A DNA stretch of 64,000 nucleotides, taken from assembly GCF_016858305.2 (NCBI RefSeq), contig NZ_CP074436.1, positions 2,996,001 through 3,060,000 on the forward strand, written 5' to 3'. A program made the translations under genes and the position numbers. Numbering within the stretch: position 1 is the first letter of the stretch; each line of letters begins with the position of its first letter. The stretch is from Polaribacter sp. Q13 (GTDB lineage Bacteria > Bacteroidota > Bacteroidia > Flavobacteriales > Flavobacteriaceae). Below are positions 48,171 to 58,150 of this stretch, piece after piece. The notes under the pieces are model-generated. The model saw only the letters and a list, made by a program, of their open reading frames with translations, did no database searches and was not told the DNA's origin.

Positions 48171-50378
48171 ATGATGACAAAAAAGACAGCATTTATTATA
48201 GAAAAGCAAGCACGCCCAGTAAAAACACCAACTGTTTTACAAATGGAGGGTGTAGAATGTGGTGCGGCTGCATTAAGTATTATTCTAGGTTATTATGGGA
48301 AATTTGTTCCTTTAGAAAAATTAAGGATTGCTTGTGGGGTTTCAAGAGATGGTTTAAAAGCTACTAATATTTTAAAAGCAGCAAGAGAATTTGGACTAGA
48401 AGCAAAAGGCTATGCAAAATCTATAGAAAAGTTAATGCAGTTAGAAATGCCAGCAATTATATTCTGGAATTTTAATCATTTTTTAGTGATTGAAGGGTTT
48501 ACAAAAAATAAGGTTTTTTTAAGCGATCCTGCACAAGGACGGTACCATGTGAGTCATCAAGAATTTGATGATGCTTTTACCGGTGTTGTGATGACTTTTA
48601 AACCAACCGAAAATTTTGAAAAAGGAAATGAGAAAAAAGGTTTAATAGGTTCTCTTGCTTCAAGAGTTGCGAGCTCTAAAATGAGTATTACTTATATTAT
48701 TCTGGTAAGCCTATTTTTAGTAATTCCAGGATTGGTAATTCCTTCTTTTACTAAAATGTTTATTGATAAATATTTAATAAACGGTGTTTCTGATTTTGTG
48801 ATGCCTTTACTTTTAGTTATGGGGGTTGTTTTAACTATTAATGCAGCGTTGGTATACCTTCAACAATATTACCTGTTAAGATTAGAGACTAAATTAGCGC
48901 TAACCACTTCTAGTAAGTTTTTATGGCATGTTTTTCATTTGCCAATTGCATTTTTTACACAACGTTATAGTGGTGAAATAGGAAATAGGGTTTCTTTGAA
49001 TGATAAGGTTGCAAAACTGTTAAGTGGTGATCTTGCAAATGCAGTTTTAAACGTAATAGTTGTTGTTTTTTATGCATTACTAATGTTTTCTTACGATGTT
49101 TTTTTAACGCTGATTGGTATCGGAATGGCTGGCTTAAACATTGTAGCTTTACAGTTTGTTTCTAGAGCTCGTAAAGATGGAAACCGTCGTTTTATAAACG
49201 AAAATGGGAAACTTTTAGGAACAACCACTTCTGGTATTAGTATGATAGAGACTTTAAAAGCCTCAGGGAGAGAAAATGATTTTTTTACTACTTGGACAGG
49301 GTATTTAGCGAAAGTAATGAATGCACAGCAAGAATTAGGGTGGTTAACTACCCGATTAAATATTATTCCACCTTTATTAATGTCATTAACCACTTCCATT
49401 ATTTTAGGAGCTGGCGCTATGCGTGTTATGGATGGTCAAATGACCTTAGGTATGTTGGTGGCTTTTCTGTATTTAATGAACAATTTTATGGGACCCGTAA
49501 ATCAGTTAGTAAGGGTTGGAAGTTTACTTCAAGAAACTGAAGGAGATATGGGGAGAATTGATGATGTTCTAAATTATGAAATAGCAAATGAATTTAGCAA
49601 CTCCAATGAAGAATTAGAAAAAGATAGTGCAAAAAAAGAAACGTTCGTACTTAATAAACTGATAGGTCATTTTGAAATGAAAAATGTAACCTTTGGTTAT
49701 AATAGAACTATGCCTGCGTTAATTAAAGATTTCAGTTTAAAATTAAAGCCAGGAAGTAGAATTGCATTAGTAGGTGGTTCTGGTAGTGGTAAATCTACAG
49801 TAGCAAGATTAGCAGCAGGTCTATATGATGCTTGGGAAGGAGACATCTTGTTTGATGGAAAACTGAGAAAAGAAATTCCTCGTCGTATTATTACAGAATC
49901 TGTAGCAGTTATAGATCAAGAGGTTTTAATGTTTAAAGGTTCTATACAAGAAAATATTGCTTTTTGGGATTCTAAAATTCCTGAAAAACATATTATTCAA
50001 TCTGCAAAGGATGCGGCAATACATGATGTTGTTGCAGCAAGAACAAATGCCTATGATAGCGAAGTAATGGAACGAGGAGCTAACTTTAGTGGAGGACAGC
50101 GTCAAAGGTTAGAAATTGCTAGAGCATTGGCTTTAAATCCTTCTATTTTAGTAATGGATGAAGCTACGAGTGCTCTAGACCCAAAGTCTGAGAAAATAGT
50201 GATGGATAATATAAAAAAACGAGGATGTACTTGTTTAATTGTAGCGCATAGATTAAGTACAATTATGGATTGTGACGAAATTATTGTGATGGAATTTGGA
50301 AAAATAGTAGAACGAGGTTCACATCCAGAATTAATGAACATAAATGGAGTTTACGCACAATTAATTGACTCAAAATAA
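48171..50378 (+). CDS. NHLP-family bacteriocin export ABC transporter, C39 peptidase/permease/ATPase
   Basis: A 735-aa peptidase-containing ABC transporter. The N-terminal C39 domain has the catalytic Cys in MEGVECGAAALSIIL (about 26-40), His in NFNHFLVIEGF and Asp in FLSDPAQG, and should cut the GG sites of the precursors. The transmembrane domain (about 165-440) has six helices. The nucleotide-binding domain has Walker A VGGSGSGKST, signature NFSGGQRQRLEIARAL, Walker B ILVMDEATSALD and the H-loop VAHRLST. It is the processing and export engine of the operon and is paired with the next gene. Confidence 0.95.
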   Translation: MMTKKTAFIIEKQARPVKTPTVLQMEGVECGAAALSIILGYYGKFVPLEKLRIACGVSRDGLKATNILKAAREFGLEAKGYAKSIEKLMQLEMPAIIFWNFNHFLVIEGFTKNKVFLSDPAQGRYHVSHQEFDDAFTGVVMTFKPTENFEKGNEKKGLIGSLASRVASSKMSITYIILVSLFLVIPGLVIPSFTKMFIDKYLINGVSDFVMPLLLVMGVVLTINAALVYLQQYYLLRLETKLALTTSSKFLWHVFHLPIAFFTQRYSGEIGNRVSLNDKVAKLLSGDLANAVLNVIVVVFYALLMFSYDVFLTLIGIGMAGLNIVALQFVSRARKDGNRRFINENGKLLGTTTSGISMIETLKASGRENDFFTTWTGYLAKVMNAQQELGWLTTRLNIIPPLLMSLTTSIILGAGAMRVMDGQMTLGMLVAFLYLMNNFMGPVNQLVRVGSLLQETEGDMGRIDDVLNYEIANEFSNSNEELEKDSAKKETFVLNKLIGHFEMKNVTFGYNRTMPALIKDFSLKLKPGSRIALVGGSGSGKSTVARLAAGLYDAWEGDILFDGKLRKEIPRRIITESVAVIDQEVLMFKGSIQENIAFWDSKIPEKHIIQSAKDAAIHDVVAARTNAYDSEVMERGANFSGGQRQRLEIARALALNPSILVMDEATSALDPKSEKIVMDNIKKRGCTCLIVAHRLSTIMDCDEIIVMEFGKIVERGSHPELMNINGVYAQLIDSK

Positions 50379-50386
50379 TCAGAGAT

Positions 50387-53302
50387 ATGTTTGAAAACGA
50401 AAAAATAAAGTTAGTTGTAAATGAATCTTTAGTTCTCAAGGATTACGATCGATTTTGGATGATTACTTCAGGAGAAGTAGATGTGTTTTATGTTCAAGTA
50501 GATTCAAATGGAGATTATAAAAGCACGTTAAATTATCTTTATAGTGCAAAAAGCGGAGAATTACTGTTTAGTTTATTAACTTCTATAGAAGCTCAAAAAG
50601 AAAATTTTAGATTAATTGCTATAAGCAAAGGTGCATCTTTAGTAGCTATCAATAAAAACAAATTATTTGATATCGATCATCTATTTTTAAAAACCATGAT
50701 TGATAAATGGATTTTAAAAAATGCAAATAAAATACAACAAACACAGATTCCAAGATTATATACTAGCTTAGAAACGTATAAAAAGGTATCAATTAAAAAA
50801 GATACAATAGGCTACCCAACAAAAGGTATTGTATGGTGTCGTATCATTAAAGGAGAATTCAATAAGTACACAAAAATTGAAACTAAAATATCAAATCCGG
50901 AATTTGATTACCCATTTGCTGTTTCTAGTGATCTATGGGTACAAGCATTAACAAATGATTCTGAATTACAAGTTATTTCAACAAGAGAAGTATTAAAAGA
51001 TGAAATCTATTTTATGCTTTCCTTAAATGACTTACAAAATCATTTATTTGCAAAGCTTATTAGTAATGACACCTTATTAAAAGAAGAAGAAAAAATACGC
51101 ATTACAGAGAAAGTAAACTCAGAAGAAAAAAATTTAACTAAAACTTTAGAGCAGTTACGTACAATTGTAATGGGCGGTAAGGGTAAGCAGTCAGCAGACT
51201 CTTTTACGAATCAAGGAAAAAGTAATGATTTATTTGCTACCTGTCAGTTAATAGGAAATGCTGTAGGATTTCAATTTGAGGTTCCAAAATTTATGGAATC
51301 TTATAAAAATAGTACTACTAATCAATTATATGCCATTGCGCAATCTTCAAAAGTTAGGGTGCGTAAAATAATTCTAAGAGGAGTTTGGTGGAAGGAAGAA
51401 AATGGCCATTTACTTGCTTTTTATAAAGAAGATAAAAGGGCTGTTGCTTTAATTCAACAAACACCAAATTCTTATCTATTAAAAGATGTTTTAACAGGAA
51501 AAGAACAAATTGTTAATCATAAAATAGCAGAAGAACTAGAACCAATTTGCTATATGTTTTTCTATGGTTTTAACGACACCATGACTTCGGTTAGAAAAAT
51601 AGGTCGTTTTGCAATTCAAGGTATAAAAAAAGATTCTAAATATTTAATATTGGCAGCATTAGCCGGAAGTTTAATAGGGCTGTTAGTTCCAATTTTATCA
51701 GGGGTTATGTTTGATGACGTGATTCCAACCGCCGACAATTCTTTACATTTTGAAGTATTTCTAATTATGTTATTATTAGGATTAGTAAGTGCTGGATTGC
51801 AATTGGTTCAAGGTGTTTTACAACTTAGAGTAGAAACAAAGTCAAGTATTAACTTACAGGCTGGAGTTATGGATCATTTATTGAGATTACCTGTAACGTT
51901 TTATAAAAAATTTACAGCAGGAGACCTTACCAATAGAGCATTAAGTATTAATGGTATAAGACAAATACTATCAAGTACTGTTATGACTGCTGTTTTAAGT
52001 GGTGCTTTTTCATTTGTAAATTTAGGTCTTCTATTTTATTATGAATCAAGTCTTGCTTGGATTGGTGTTTGTTTAGCTCTTGTAGCTGTTGTTTTTATGA
52101 CTGTTATTGGTTGGATGAAACTTAAATTCGATAGACAAATTTCTGATATTCAAGGAGATTTACAAGGGTTTCTTTTTGAATTTTTGTCAGGTATTACTAA
52201 AATACGAATCACCGGAGGTGAGCGAAGAATTTTTACATTATGGGCATCTAAATTTTCTAAATTAAAACAATTAGGATTCAGTTCTGGAAGCTATCAAAAT
52301 TTTGTAGAAACCTTTAACAGTTCATACCCTTTAGTGACGAATATTTTCTTTTTTGCATTTATCTACTATACTGTTACAAATTCTACAGGTATTGGGGCAA
52401 TGATTTCTGTAGGAGCATTTATGGCATTTATTAGTGCTTTCAATCAATTTTTGAGAGATTGTTTAAAAATGAGTATGGCATTAATAACCTCACTTAATAT
52501 TATAACCCTTTATGAAAGAGTAAAACCCATTTTAGAGGAAACACCAGAGTCTTCAGAGCAAAGTACAGATCCAGGAGAGTTAGTAGGAGAAATAGAAATG
52601 AATTCGGTTTCCTTTAGATATGAGGAAGAGCAACCTTTAATTTTGAATGATTTATCGTTTAAAATTAATCAAGGAGAGATGGTTGCTTTTGTTGGAACTT
52701 CTGGGTCAGGGAAATCTACTATTATGAGATTATTATTAGGGTTTGAAACTCCAGAGGCAGGTTCCATTTATTATGATGGTGATGCGTATGATTCTATGAA
52801 TAAAGATTTGGTTCGTAGACAAATTGGTGTTGTACTTCAAAATGGTGCATTAATGTCTGGGAGTATTTATAAAAATATTGTTGGGAATTCAGAATTAACA
52901 TTAGAAGATGCGTGGGAGGCAGCTCGAATGGCAGGAATGGAAGAGGATATCAAACAAATGCCAATGGAAATGCATACAGTTATTAGTGAAGGTGCAGGAA
53001 CATTTTCTGGTGGACAAAGACAACGACTTATGATTGCTCGTGCTATTGTTCATAAACCAAGATTATTATTTATGGATGAAGCAACAAGTGCATTAGATAA
53101 TAAAACTCAAAACATTGTTTCAGAAAGTTTAGACAAATTACAAGCAACAAGAATTGTAATTGCTCACAGGTTAAGTACAGTTAAAAATGCAGACAGGATT
53201 TATGTATTAGACAAAGGTGCAATTGTAGAGTTTGGTTCTTATGATGAATTAATGGAAAAAGAGGGTGTTTTTTCAAAACTAGCAAAAAGGCAAATTGCCT
53301 AA
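50387..53302 (+). CDS. NHLP bacteriocin export ABC transporter, second permease/ATPase
   Basis: A 971-aa partner ABC transporter without a peptidase domain. The C-terminal half has six transmembrane helices (about 415-700) and an ATPase: Walker A VGTSGSGKST, signature TFSGGQRQRLMIARAI, Walker B LLFMDEATSALD, H-loop IAHRLST. The first 100 residues (MITSGEVDVFYVQVD, AKSGELLFSL, LVAINKNKLFD) have the strand pattern of a degenerate cyclic-nucleotide-binding or cupin fold. Residues about 240-400 form an additional cytoplasmic domain. It follows the C39 transporter by 8 bp and is the standard companion in NHLM clusters. Confidence 0.93.
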   Translation: MFENEKIKLVVNESLVLKDYDRFWMITSGEVDVFYVQVDSNGDYKSTLNYLYSAKSGELLFSLLTSIEAQKENFRLIAISKGASLVAINKNKLFDIDHLFLKTMIDKWILKNANKIQQTQIPRLYTSLETYKKVSIKKDTIGYPTKGIVWCRIIKGEFNKYTKIETKISNPEFDYPFAVSSDLWVQALTNDSELQVISTREVLKDEIYFMLSLNDLQNHLFAKLISNDTLLKEEEKIRITEKVNSEEKNLTKTLEQLRTIVMGGKGKQSADSFTNQGKSNDLFATCQLIGNAVGFQFEVPKFMESYKNSTTNQLYAIAQSSKVRVRKIILRGVWWKEENGHLLAFYKEDKRAVALIQQTPNSYLLKDVLTGKEQIVNHKIAEELEPICYMFFYGFNDTMTSVRKIGRFAIQGIKKDSKYLILAALAGSLIGLLVPILSGVMFDDVIPTADNSLHFEVFLIMLLLGLVSAGLQLVQGVLQLRVETKSSINLQAGVMDHLLRLPVTFYKKFTAGDLTNRALSINGIRQILSSTVMTAVLSGAFSFVNLGLLFYYESSLAWIGVCLALVAVVFMTVIGWMKLKFDRQISDIQGDLQGFLFEFLSGITKIRITGGERRIFTLWASKFSKLKQLGFSSGSYQNFVETFNSSYPLVTNIFFFAFIYYTVTNSTGIGAMISVGAFMAFISAFNQFLRDCLKMSMALITSLNIITLYERVKPILEETPESSEQSTDPGELVGEIEMNSVSFRYEEEQPLILNDLSFKINQGEMVAFVGTSGSGKSTIMRLLLGFETPEAGSIYYDGDAYDSMNKDLVRRQIGVVLQNGALMSGSIYKNIVGNSELTLEDAWEAARMAGMEEDIKQMPMEMHTVISEGAGTFSGGQRQRLMIARAIVHKPRLLFMDEATSALDNKTQNIVSESLDKLQATRIVIAHRLSTVKNADRIYVLDKGAIVEFGSYDELMEKEGVFSKLAKRQIA

Positions 53303-53308
53303 AACTTC

Positions 53309-54427
53309 ATGAATAAAGAAGATAAATATATATTTCTAAAAGAAATTGTAAAAAAAGAAAGTGCCATAAATGAGTTGCTTTTATATACAGAAAACAAATT
53401 TAGCGTTAGAAATGAAAGAACTTTACTATTAGAGGAATCTTATACTTCTGCTTGGAAACAATACACAAAAGAGTCAGAACAGTTTGGTGTTTTTGAAACA
53501 TTAAAAAAGTATTTGGTACAGTTACAATTTCCTATTCAAAAAGGAATTTCTAAAACTGATGAATATATTGATACAACGTTAAGAGGAGGGGTAAAGGAAA
53601 GTGTATCAAGCTTATTATTAAAACAACCTGAATTAGTCAAGGTAGAAATGTATTGCAGTGTTTTTGGGGAAGTACCGGTAATTACAGTTCCTAATAACCA
53701 CGATTTTAATAGTTTAGTTTGTGCACTTTCTTCTAAAAATGAACCTGTTGAATTACCAGAATCTATGGGTGCTGCTTTTATCAATGGAATTAATAATTGG
53801 GATAGAATACACAGATTAAAAGAAGATTGGTTAAAAAAGCATCCTTTTGAAAATTGGAGCAAACATTTTAAAGAGAAAATTCTTCCTTTTCCATCTTTTT
53901 ATAAAGATAAAATAATTGTTTTAAGCACAAAACCATATAGTGGCGTTGGTAATGAAAAATTAAATATATCTACAAGTGATTGGAAATCTTTTTCTTTACA
54001 AATAAGGAGAGAACATGAGTGTGTTCATTTATTTACATTAAAGTATTATGGCGCAATGGCAAATAACATGCACGATGAAATTATTGCCGATTATATGGGA
54101 ATTACAAAAGTATTAGGGCAATTTAATAAGGAATGGCTTTTACACTTTATTGGATTAGAAAATTATCCTAATTATCGTAAAGGAGCAAGATTAGAAAATT
54201 ATTTAGGGAAACCTCAATTAACACAAGAGGCATTTAATGGATTGAAAACGATTATGGTAAAAGTTGTTAATTCTATTGCTGAGTTTGATGCTTTCCTTGG
54301 AGAAATTAAATCATCTAAAGATCAGTTATATAGAGTTATGAGTCTTTGTGAGATTGATTTAATTACAATGGCTTCTTCAAATGGTGTAAAAAGCTTATTA
54401 GAATTATATAATAACAAAAGAAAATAA
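53309..54427 (+). CDS. Putative zinc metallopeptidase of the NHLP operon (DUF7005-like)
   Basis: A 372-aa soluble protein. The core motif is RREHECVHLFTLKYYG, in which H236-E237-C-V-H240 is an HExxH zinc-peptidase motif, followed 16 residues later by HDEIIADYMG, which could supply a third ligand (Glu257 or Asp261). I believe the family is DUF7005, but the name is from memory. It has no signal peptide and lies 6 bp after the second transporter gene and 8 bp before the cyclase. A cytoplasmic role in precursor or regulator processing is inferred from motif and context only. Confidence 0.65.
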   Translation: MNKEDKYIFLKEIVKKESAINELLLYTENKFSVRNERTLLLEESYTSAWKQYTKESEQFGVFETLKKYLVQLQFPIQKGISKTDEYIDTTLRGGVKESVSSLLLKQPELVKVEMYCSVFGEVPVITVPNNHDFNSLVCALSSKNEPVELPESMGAAFINGINNWDRIHRLKEDWLKKHPFENWSKHFKEKILPFPSFYKDKIIVLSTKPYSGVGNEKLNISTSDWKSFSLQIRREHECVHLFTLKYYGAMANNMHDEIIADYMGITKVLGQFNKEWLLHFIGLENYPNYRKGARLENYLGKPQLTQEAFNGLKTIMVKVVNSIAEFDAFLGEIKSSKDQLYRVMSLCEIDLITMASSNGVKSLLELYNNKRK

Positions 54428-54435
54428 GTTGCTAT

Positions 54436-56580
54436 ATGATAAAAAAGAACAAAAAAATAATCGAAGAAGTCAATACTTTATTAGTCCAAATTTCTAAGGT
54501 ATTAAACGCAGATAGAAGTACTTTTTATTTATTAAATAAAGATACAGAAACTCTTGAAAGTTTGGTTGCGCAAGGAGTAGAAAATATTATTATTTCTGTG
54601 CCTATAGGGAGTGGAATTGTAGGCAGTATGTTTAAAAGTGAGTGCCCAATTATTGAAAACAATATTCAAGAAAGTAGCTTGTTTAATAATTCGTATGATG
54701 AGCAATTGCAATTTAGAACTAATTCAACCGTTTGTGTTCCTGTTTTTAATGAAGCTGGCATCGCTATTGGGGCCTTACAATGTATAAACAAAAAAGAAGG
54801 TGTTTTTAAAGAAAAAGACATTACTATATTAAATAGTTTTGCCGCAGCAATTACTTTTATTGTTAAAAACAACGAATTGTACTTTGCAACTGAACATATT
54901 AAAAATAATTTCTCAACACTCTTAGATGTCTTTACTGCCGTTTCTTCCGAGTTAGATTTAAACAATCTAATTCAATTGATTATGAATAAGGCAGCAGAAA
55001 TAACAAATTCTGAGCGTAGCTCTCTTTTTTTGGTAGATGATGAAACAGGAGAATTATGGACGGTGTTTGCAAAAGGCCTTGGTAATAAAACTGTAAGAAC
55101 TAAAAAAGGAATTGTAGCTCAAGTTGCAAAAAGCAAAAAAGCACTTATCGTTAATGATCCATATAAACATTTTTTCTTTGACTCTTCTATAGACAAGAAA
55201 ACAAACTTTACTACAAAGTCAATATTAAGTGTTCCTGTTTTTAATGCGGATAATAAAGTTTTAGGAGTTATACAAACCATTAATAAAGTTGGAGAAAATT
55301 TTACTATAGACGATTTAAATATCTTAACTGGCTTTGCAAGTCAAATTCGTATTGCTATTGAAAATGCAAAATTGTTTGACCAGATTCAAGGTATGAAAAA
55401 TCATCTCAATATTTTGGTTCAAAATTTAGATAATGGTATTGTTACTATCGATAAATCACTAAAAATTAGAACAACAAATGATACATTCTTTAAAATGTTT
55501 GGTTTAAAACCTGCAGATGATTTAATAAACACCCATATAGAAGATGTAAACAATTTTATTAAGCCATTATTTATGTACTGTGAAGAAACGATTCGTTCTG
55601 GTGAAAAAATATATCAAGATGATTTAGAAATAAAAATAAATGCAAAAAAAGCAGTAACAGTTAACTTAAGTGTATTACCTATGCAAGACGCAAAAGGAAA
55701 AGTTATTGGAGCAATTACTGTTTTTAATGATATTTCTAAAGAAAAACGAATTCAATCCAATTTAAGTAGATATATTCCTCAACACTTAGTTAAAGAGGTA
55801 ATGAACAAAGACAACCTATCTTTATTAAAAGGAAGCTATTCTAAATGTAGTATCCTGTTCTCTGACATTAGAAATTTCACTACCTTAACTGAAGAGTTTG
55901 GTGCCATACAAATTGTAGAACTATTAAACAAGTATTTTGAAGCAATGATAAGTTCTGTACACAAATATGATGGAATTTTAGATAAGTATATTGGAGATGC
56001 AATTATGACTGTGTTTGGTGTGCCATACGCAAACATTTCTGATGCTAAAAATGCAGTAAGTTGTGCTTTAGACATGTTTACAATGCTCTCTAAATTAAAT
56101 AAAAAAAACACAAAATTACCGTTATTAAATATAGGTATTGGTATTAGTACAGGTAATGTAGTTTCTGGTAATATTGGGTCAGAAAAGCGTTTTGAATATA
56201 CCGTGATTGGAGATTCTGTTAATTTGGCTGCCCGATTAGAGACCGCTACAAAAACGTACAATGTGAACATTTTAATTTGTGAAGAAACCTACAACGAAGT
56301 TAAAAATGATTTTCATTGCAGGGAGATTGATACTTTATTAGTAAAAGGAAAAAATATTCCTGTAAAAGTATTTACAGTTATTAGTGATAAAAAAGAACCA
56401 CTAACTAAAGTGCAATTAGACTTTAATTTAAAATACTCAAAAGGATTGTCTCATTACAAAAAAGATGAGTATCAAAAAGCAATTCAGTATTTTAGAGAAG
56501 CAAAAGAATTGAAACCTAAAGATGGAGCTACACAAGTCTTTATTGAAAGATTGAATACATTTATTTTGGAAAGAGTTTAG
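54436..56580 (+). CDS. GAF-GAF-PAS class III adenylate/guanylate cyclase
   Basis: A 714-aa soluble cyclase. Two GAF domains (about 10-155 and 165-325) precede a PAS domain (about 335-440) and a class III catalytic domain (about 465-640). Metal-binding Asp residues are in ILFSDIRNFT and KYIGDAIMTVFG; the transition-state region is VIGDSVNLAARLETA. A TPR-like tail follows (SKGLSHYKKDEYQKAIQYF). It is the last gene of the export operon, so its cyclic nucleotide may act on the cNMP-binding protein encoded by the first gene. Substrate (ATP or GTP) cannot be read with certainty. Confidence 0.9.
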   Translation: MIKKNKKIIEEVNTLLVQISKVLNADRSTFYLLNKDTETLESLVAQGVENIIISVPIGSGIVGSMFKSECPIIENNIQESSLFNNSYDEQLQFRTNSTVCVPVFNEAGIAIGALQCINKKEGVFKEKDITILNSFAAAITFIVKNNELYFATEHIKNNFSTLLDVFTAVSSELDLNNLIQLIMNKAAEITNSERSSLFLVDDETGELWTVFAKGLGNKTVRTKKGIVAQVAKSKKALIVNDPYKHFFFDSSIDKKTNFTTKSILSVPVFNADNKVLGVIQTINKVGENFTIDDLNILTGFASQIRIAIENAKLFDQIQGMKNHLNILVQNLDNGIVTIDKSLKIRTTNDTFFKMFGLKPADDLINTHIEDVNNFIKPLFMYCEETIRSGEKIYQDDLEIKINAKKAVTVNLSVLPMQDAKGKVIGAITVFNDISKEKRIQSNLSRYIPQHLVKEVMNKDNLSLLKGSYSKCSILFSDIRNFTTLTEEFGAIQIVELLNKYFEAMISSVHKYDGILDKYIGDAIMTVFGVPYANISDAKNAVSCALDMFTMLSKLNKKNTKLPLLNIGIGISTGNVVSGNIGSEKRFEYTVIGDSVNLAARLETATKTYNVNILICEETYNEVKNDFHCREIDTLLVKGKNIPVKVFTVISDKKEPLTKVQLDFNLKYSKGLSHYKKDEYQKAIQYFREAKELKPKDGATQVFIERLNTFILERV

Positions 56581-56641
56581 CTCCTTCCAATAAAAATCAC
56601 CATTAGATTCAAGAAATAATTGAAACATTAAGCTTTTTCAT

Positions 56642-57337
56642 CTACCAATCAAACCCACCCCCATATTTAATAACTAAAAAAGAAAATACGCCATAAAATA
56701 AAATAAAATTTAAAGAAACAAAGATAACTCGTTTCAGTTTACTCATTTCAAAAACCTTAGAAGTCCAAATCATGATTAACAAATGATAGGGAAAGAAAAA
56801 ATATTGCTCAATAGAATTATCTGCTATAAAAATATTTAATAATATTGATATTGGAGTAAACAGTATTGACCAAAGACTCACGTTGTAAGTAATTAATATA
56901 AGGTGTTCATAAAAATTTTTCTTATACTTATAATAAAGTAGATAACTAAAAAAAGTTAAAAATAGAATATTAACAAAAAGCATAATAACTTGTGTAAAAC
57001 CGCCAGCTCCTTCTATAGTAATTCCTAAAAAATCTTTTGCATATAGATAGTGCAGTAAAAGAAATAAAGAGGCAATAGTAAAAAACTTACCAGGACTAAA
57101 GTAGAACCCTCTATACCCATTCAAATAATTTAAAATAAGTTTTTTAGGCTGAATTAGCCCTGTTTTTATATTTCTAAAAAGGGATTTTTCTAATGAGAAA
57201 ACACTATTAAATATGTCCTTTAAAATTGTAATGCTTGTAACTTTCTTATTTGTAAAGTATTGTCCACATTTTGGACAGTATTTTTTTTCAATTTCATTAG
57301 AACAAACGGAACATATTTTTTTTTGACTATTATTCAT
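56642..57337 (-). CDS. DUF3667-type membrane protein with zinc ribbon
   Basis: A 231-aa protein starting at ATG 57337 (MNNSQKKICSVCSNEIEK). The N-terminal zinc ribbon CSVC...CPKCGQYF is followed by GLIQPKKLILNYLNGYRGFY, a DUF3667 signature, and about five transmembrane helices. A longer start at 57394 or 57469 would run into the divergent NHLP promoter and is not favoured. Function unknown; members are scattered in Bacteroidota. It is convergent with the cyclase and divergent from the NHLP pair, and may be unrelated to export. Confidence 0.75.
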   Translation of the reverse strand: MNNSQKKICSVCSNEIEKKYCPKCGQYFTNKKVTSITILKDIFNSVFSLEKSLFRNIKTGLIQPKKLILNYLNGYRGFYFSPGKFFTIASLFLLLHYLYAKDFLGITIEGAGGFTQVIMLFVNILFLTFFSYLLYYKYKKNFYEHLILITYNVSLWSILFTPISILLNIFIADNSIEQYFFFPYHLLIMIWTSKVFEMSKLKRVIFVSLNFILFYGVFSFLVIKYGGGFDW

Positions 57338-57379
57338 TGTACTATTAATTTTATTGAAGGCATTTCTATCAGTCTTTTT

Positions 57380-57413
57380 GTCATTTCTATCCATAGGTTT
57401 AAAAGTATCTTTA
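57380..57413 (+). promoter_or_regulatory. NHLP-type promoter 4
   Basis: CTTTTTGTCA (box GTCA at 57380-57383), 22 nt, TATCTTTA (57406-57413), 35 nt before the ATG at 57449. It drives the two NHLP genes that follow and probably the TPR cyclase. Confidence 0.6.
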
Positions 57414-57448
57414 TGCTTTATCAAGCATAGAGATTTAAAACAAATATT

Positions 57449-57769
57449 ATGGAGTTTACAAAAGAACAAATATTATTACAAACTATTGTAAAGAAAGCAT
57501 GGGAAGATACAGTTTTTAAACAAAAATTAATAACGAACCCAATAAGTGTAATCGAAAACCTTACAGGAGAACGTATTAGTATTCCAGAAGGAAAAACGAT
57601 TGTAGTGCAAGATCAAACAGATGCATCTATTATATACCTAAACATTCCTGTAAAGCCTAATATGGATAATATGGAACTAAACGAAGAGCAACTAGAAGCA
57701 GTAGCAGGAGGATGGGATCTTGCTTTTCTTTCAGGGTTTTTTTCAAATTTCAAATTTTCTAACATTTAG
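57449..57769 (+). CDS. NHLP leader peptide family precursor
   Basis: A 106-aa precursor. The leader has the markers KKAWEDTVFKQKLITNP, VVQDQTDASIIYLNIP and MELNEEQLEAVAGG. After GG the core is WDLAFLSGFFSNFKFSNI, 18 residues, hydrophobic and aromatic, without Cys. A second precursor starts 32 bp downstream. It begins a transcription unit under the promoter at 57380. Unlike the leader, the core has no similarity to those of the other copies. Confidence 0.88.
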   Translation: MEFTKEQILLQTIVKKAWEDTVFKQKLITNPISVIENLTGERISIPEGKTIVVQDQTDASIIYLNIPVKPNMDNMELNEEQLEAVAGGWDLAFLSGFFSNFKFSNI

Positions 57770-57801
57770 ATTTAATTATAAAATTTTAAACATTATAAAT
57801 T

Positions 57802-58131
57802 ATGGAAATCACAAAAGAACAAATATTATTACAAACTATTGTACAGAAAGCATGGGAAGATACTGCTTTTAAACAAGAACTAATTGCAAACCCAATTGAG
57901 GCAATTGAAAAGTTAACAGGGAAGAAAGTGAACCTGCCAAATGGCAAAACCATTGTAGTAAAAGATCAAACAGACGATTCTGTTGTTTATATCAATATTC
58001 CTGCAGAGGTTAATATGGATGATATGGAATTAAATGAAGAACAATTAGAAATTGTTGCTGGTGGAGGAACGCTACCTCCAGCTGTACAGGGAATTACGTC
58101 TTCTTTGAATGGTGTAGAACTTAGTGAATAA
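57802..58131 (+). CDS. NHLP leader peptide family precursor
   Basis: A 109-aa precursor with leader markers QKAWEDTAFKQELIANP, VVKDQTDDSVVYINIPA and MELNEEQLEIVAGG. The core (GTLPPAVQGITSSLNGVELSE if cut after the first GG pair, shown here without its leading residue order being certain because three Gly occur together) contains Pro and Ser/Thr but no Cys. Co-transcribed with the previous precursor and followed 19 bp later by a TPR cyclase gene. Confidence 0.88.
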   Translation: MEITKEQILLQTIVQKAWEDTAFKQELIANPIEAIEKLTGKKVNLPNGKTIVVKDQTDDSVVYINIPAEVNMDDMELNEEQLEIVAGGGTLPPAVQGITSSLNGVELSE

Positions 58132-58150
58132 ATTAAAAATACTCTGAACT

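Noticed and set aside
57338..57469. Longer start for the DUF3667 protein
   Set aside because: Starts at 57394 or 57469 would run through the divergent NHLP promoter and into the next gene; the zinc ribbon begins right after ATG 57337.
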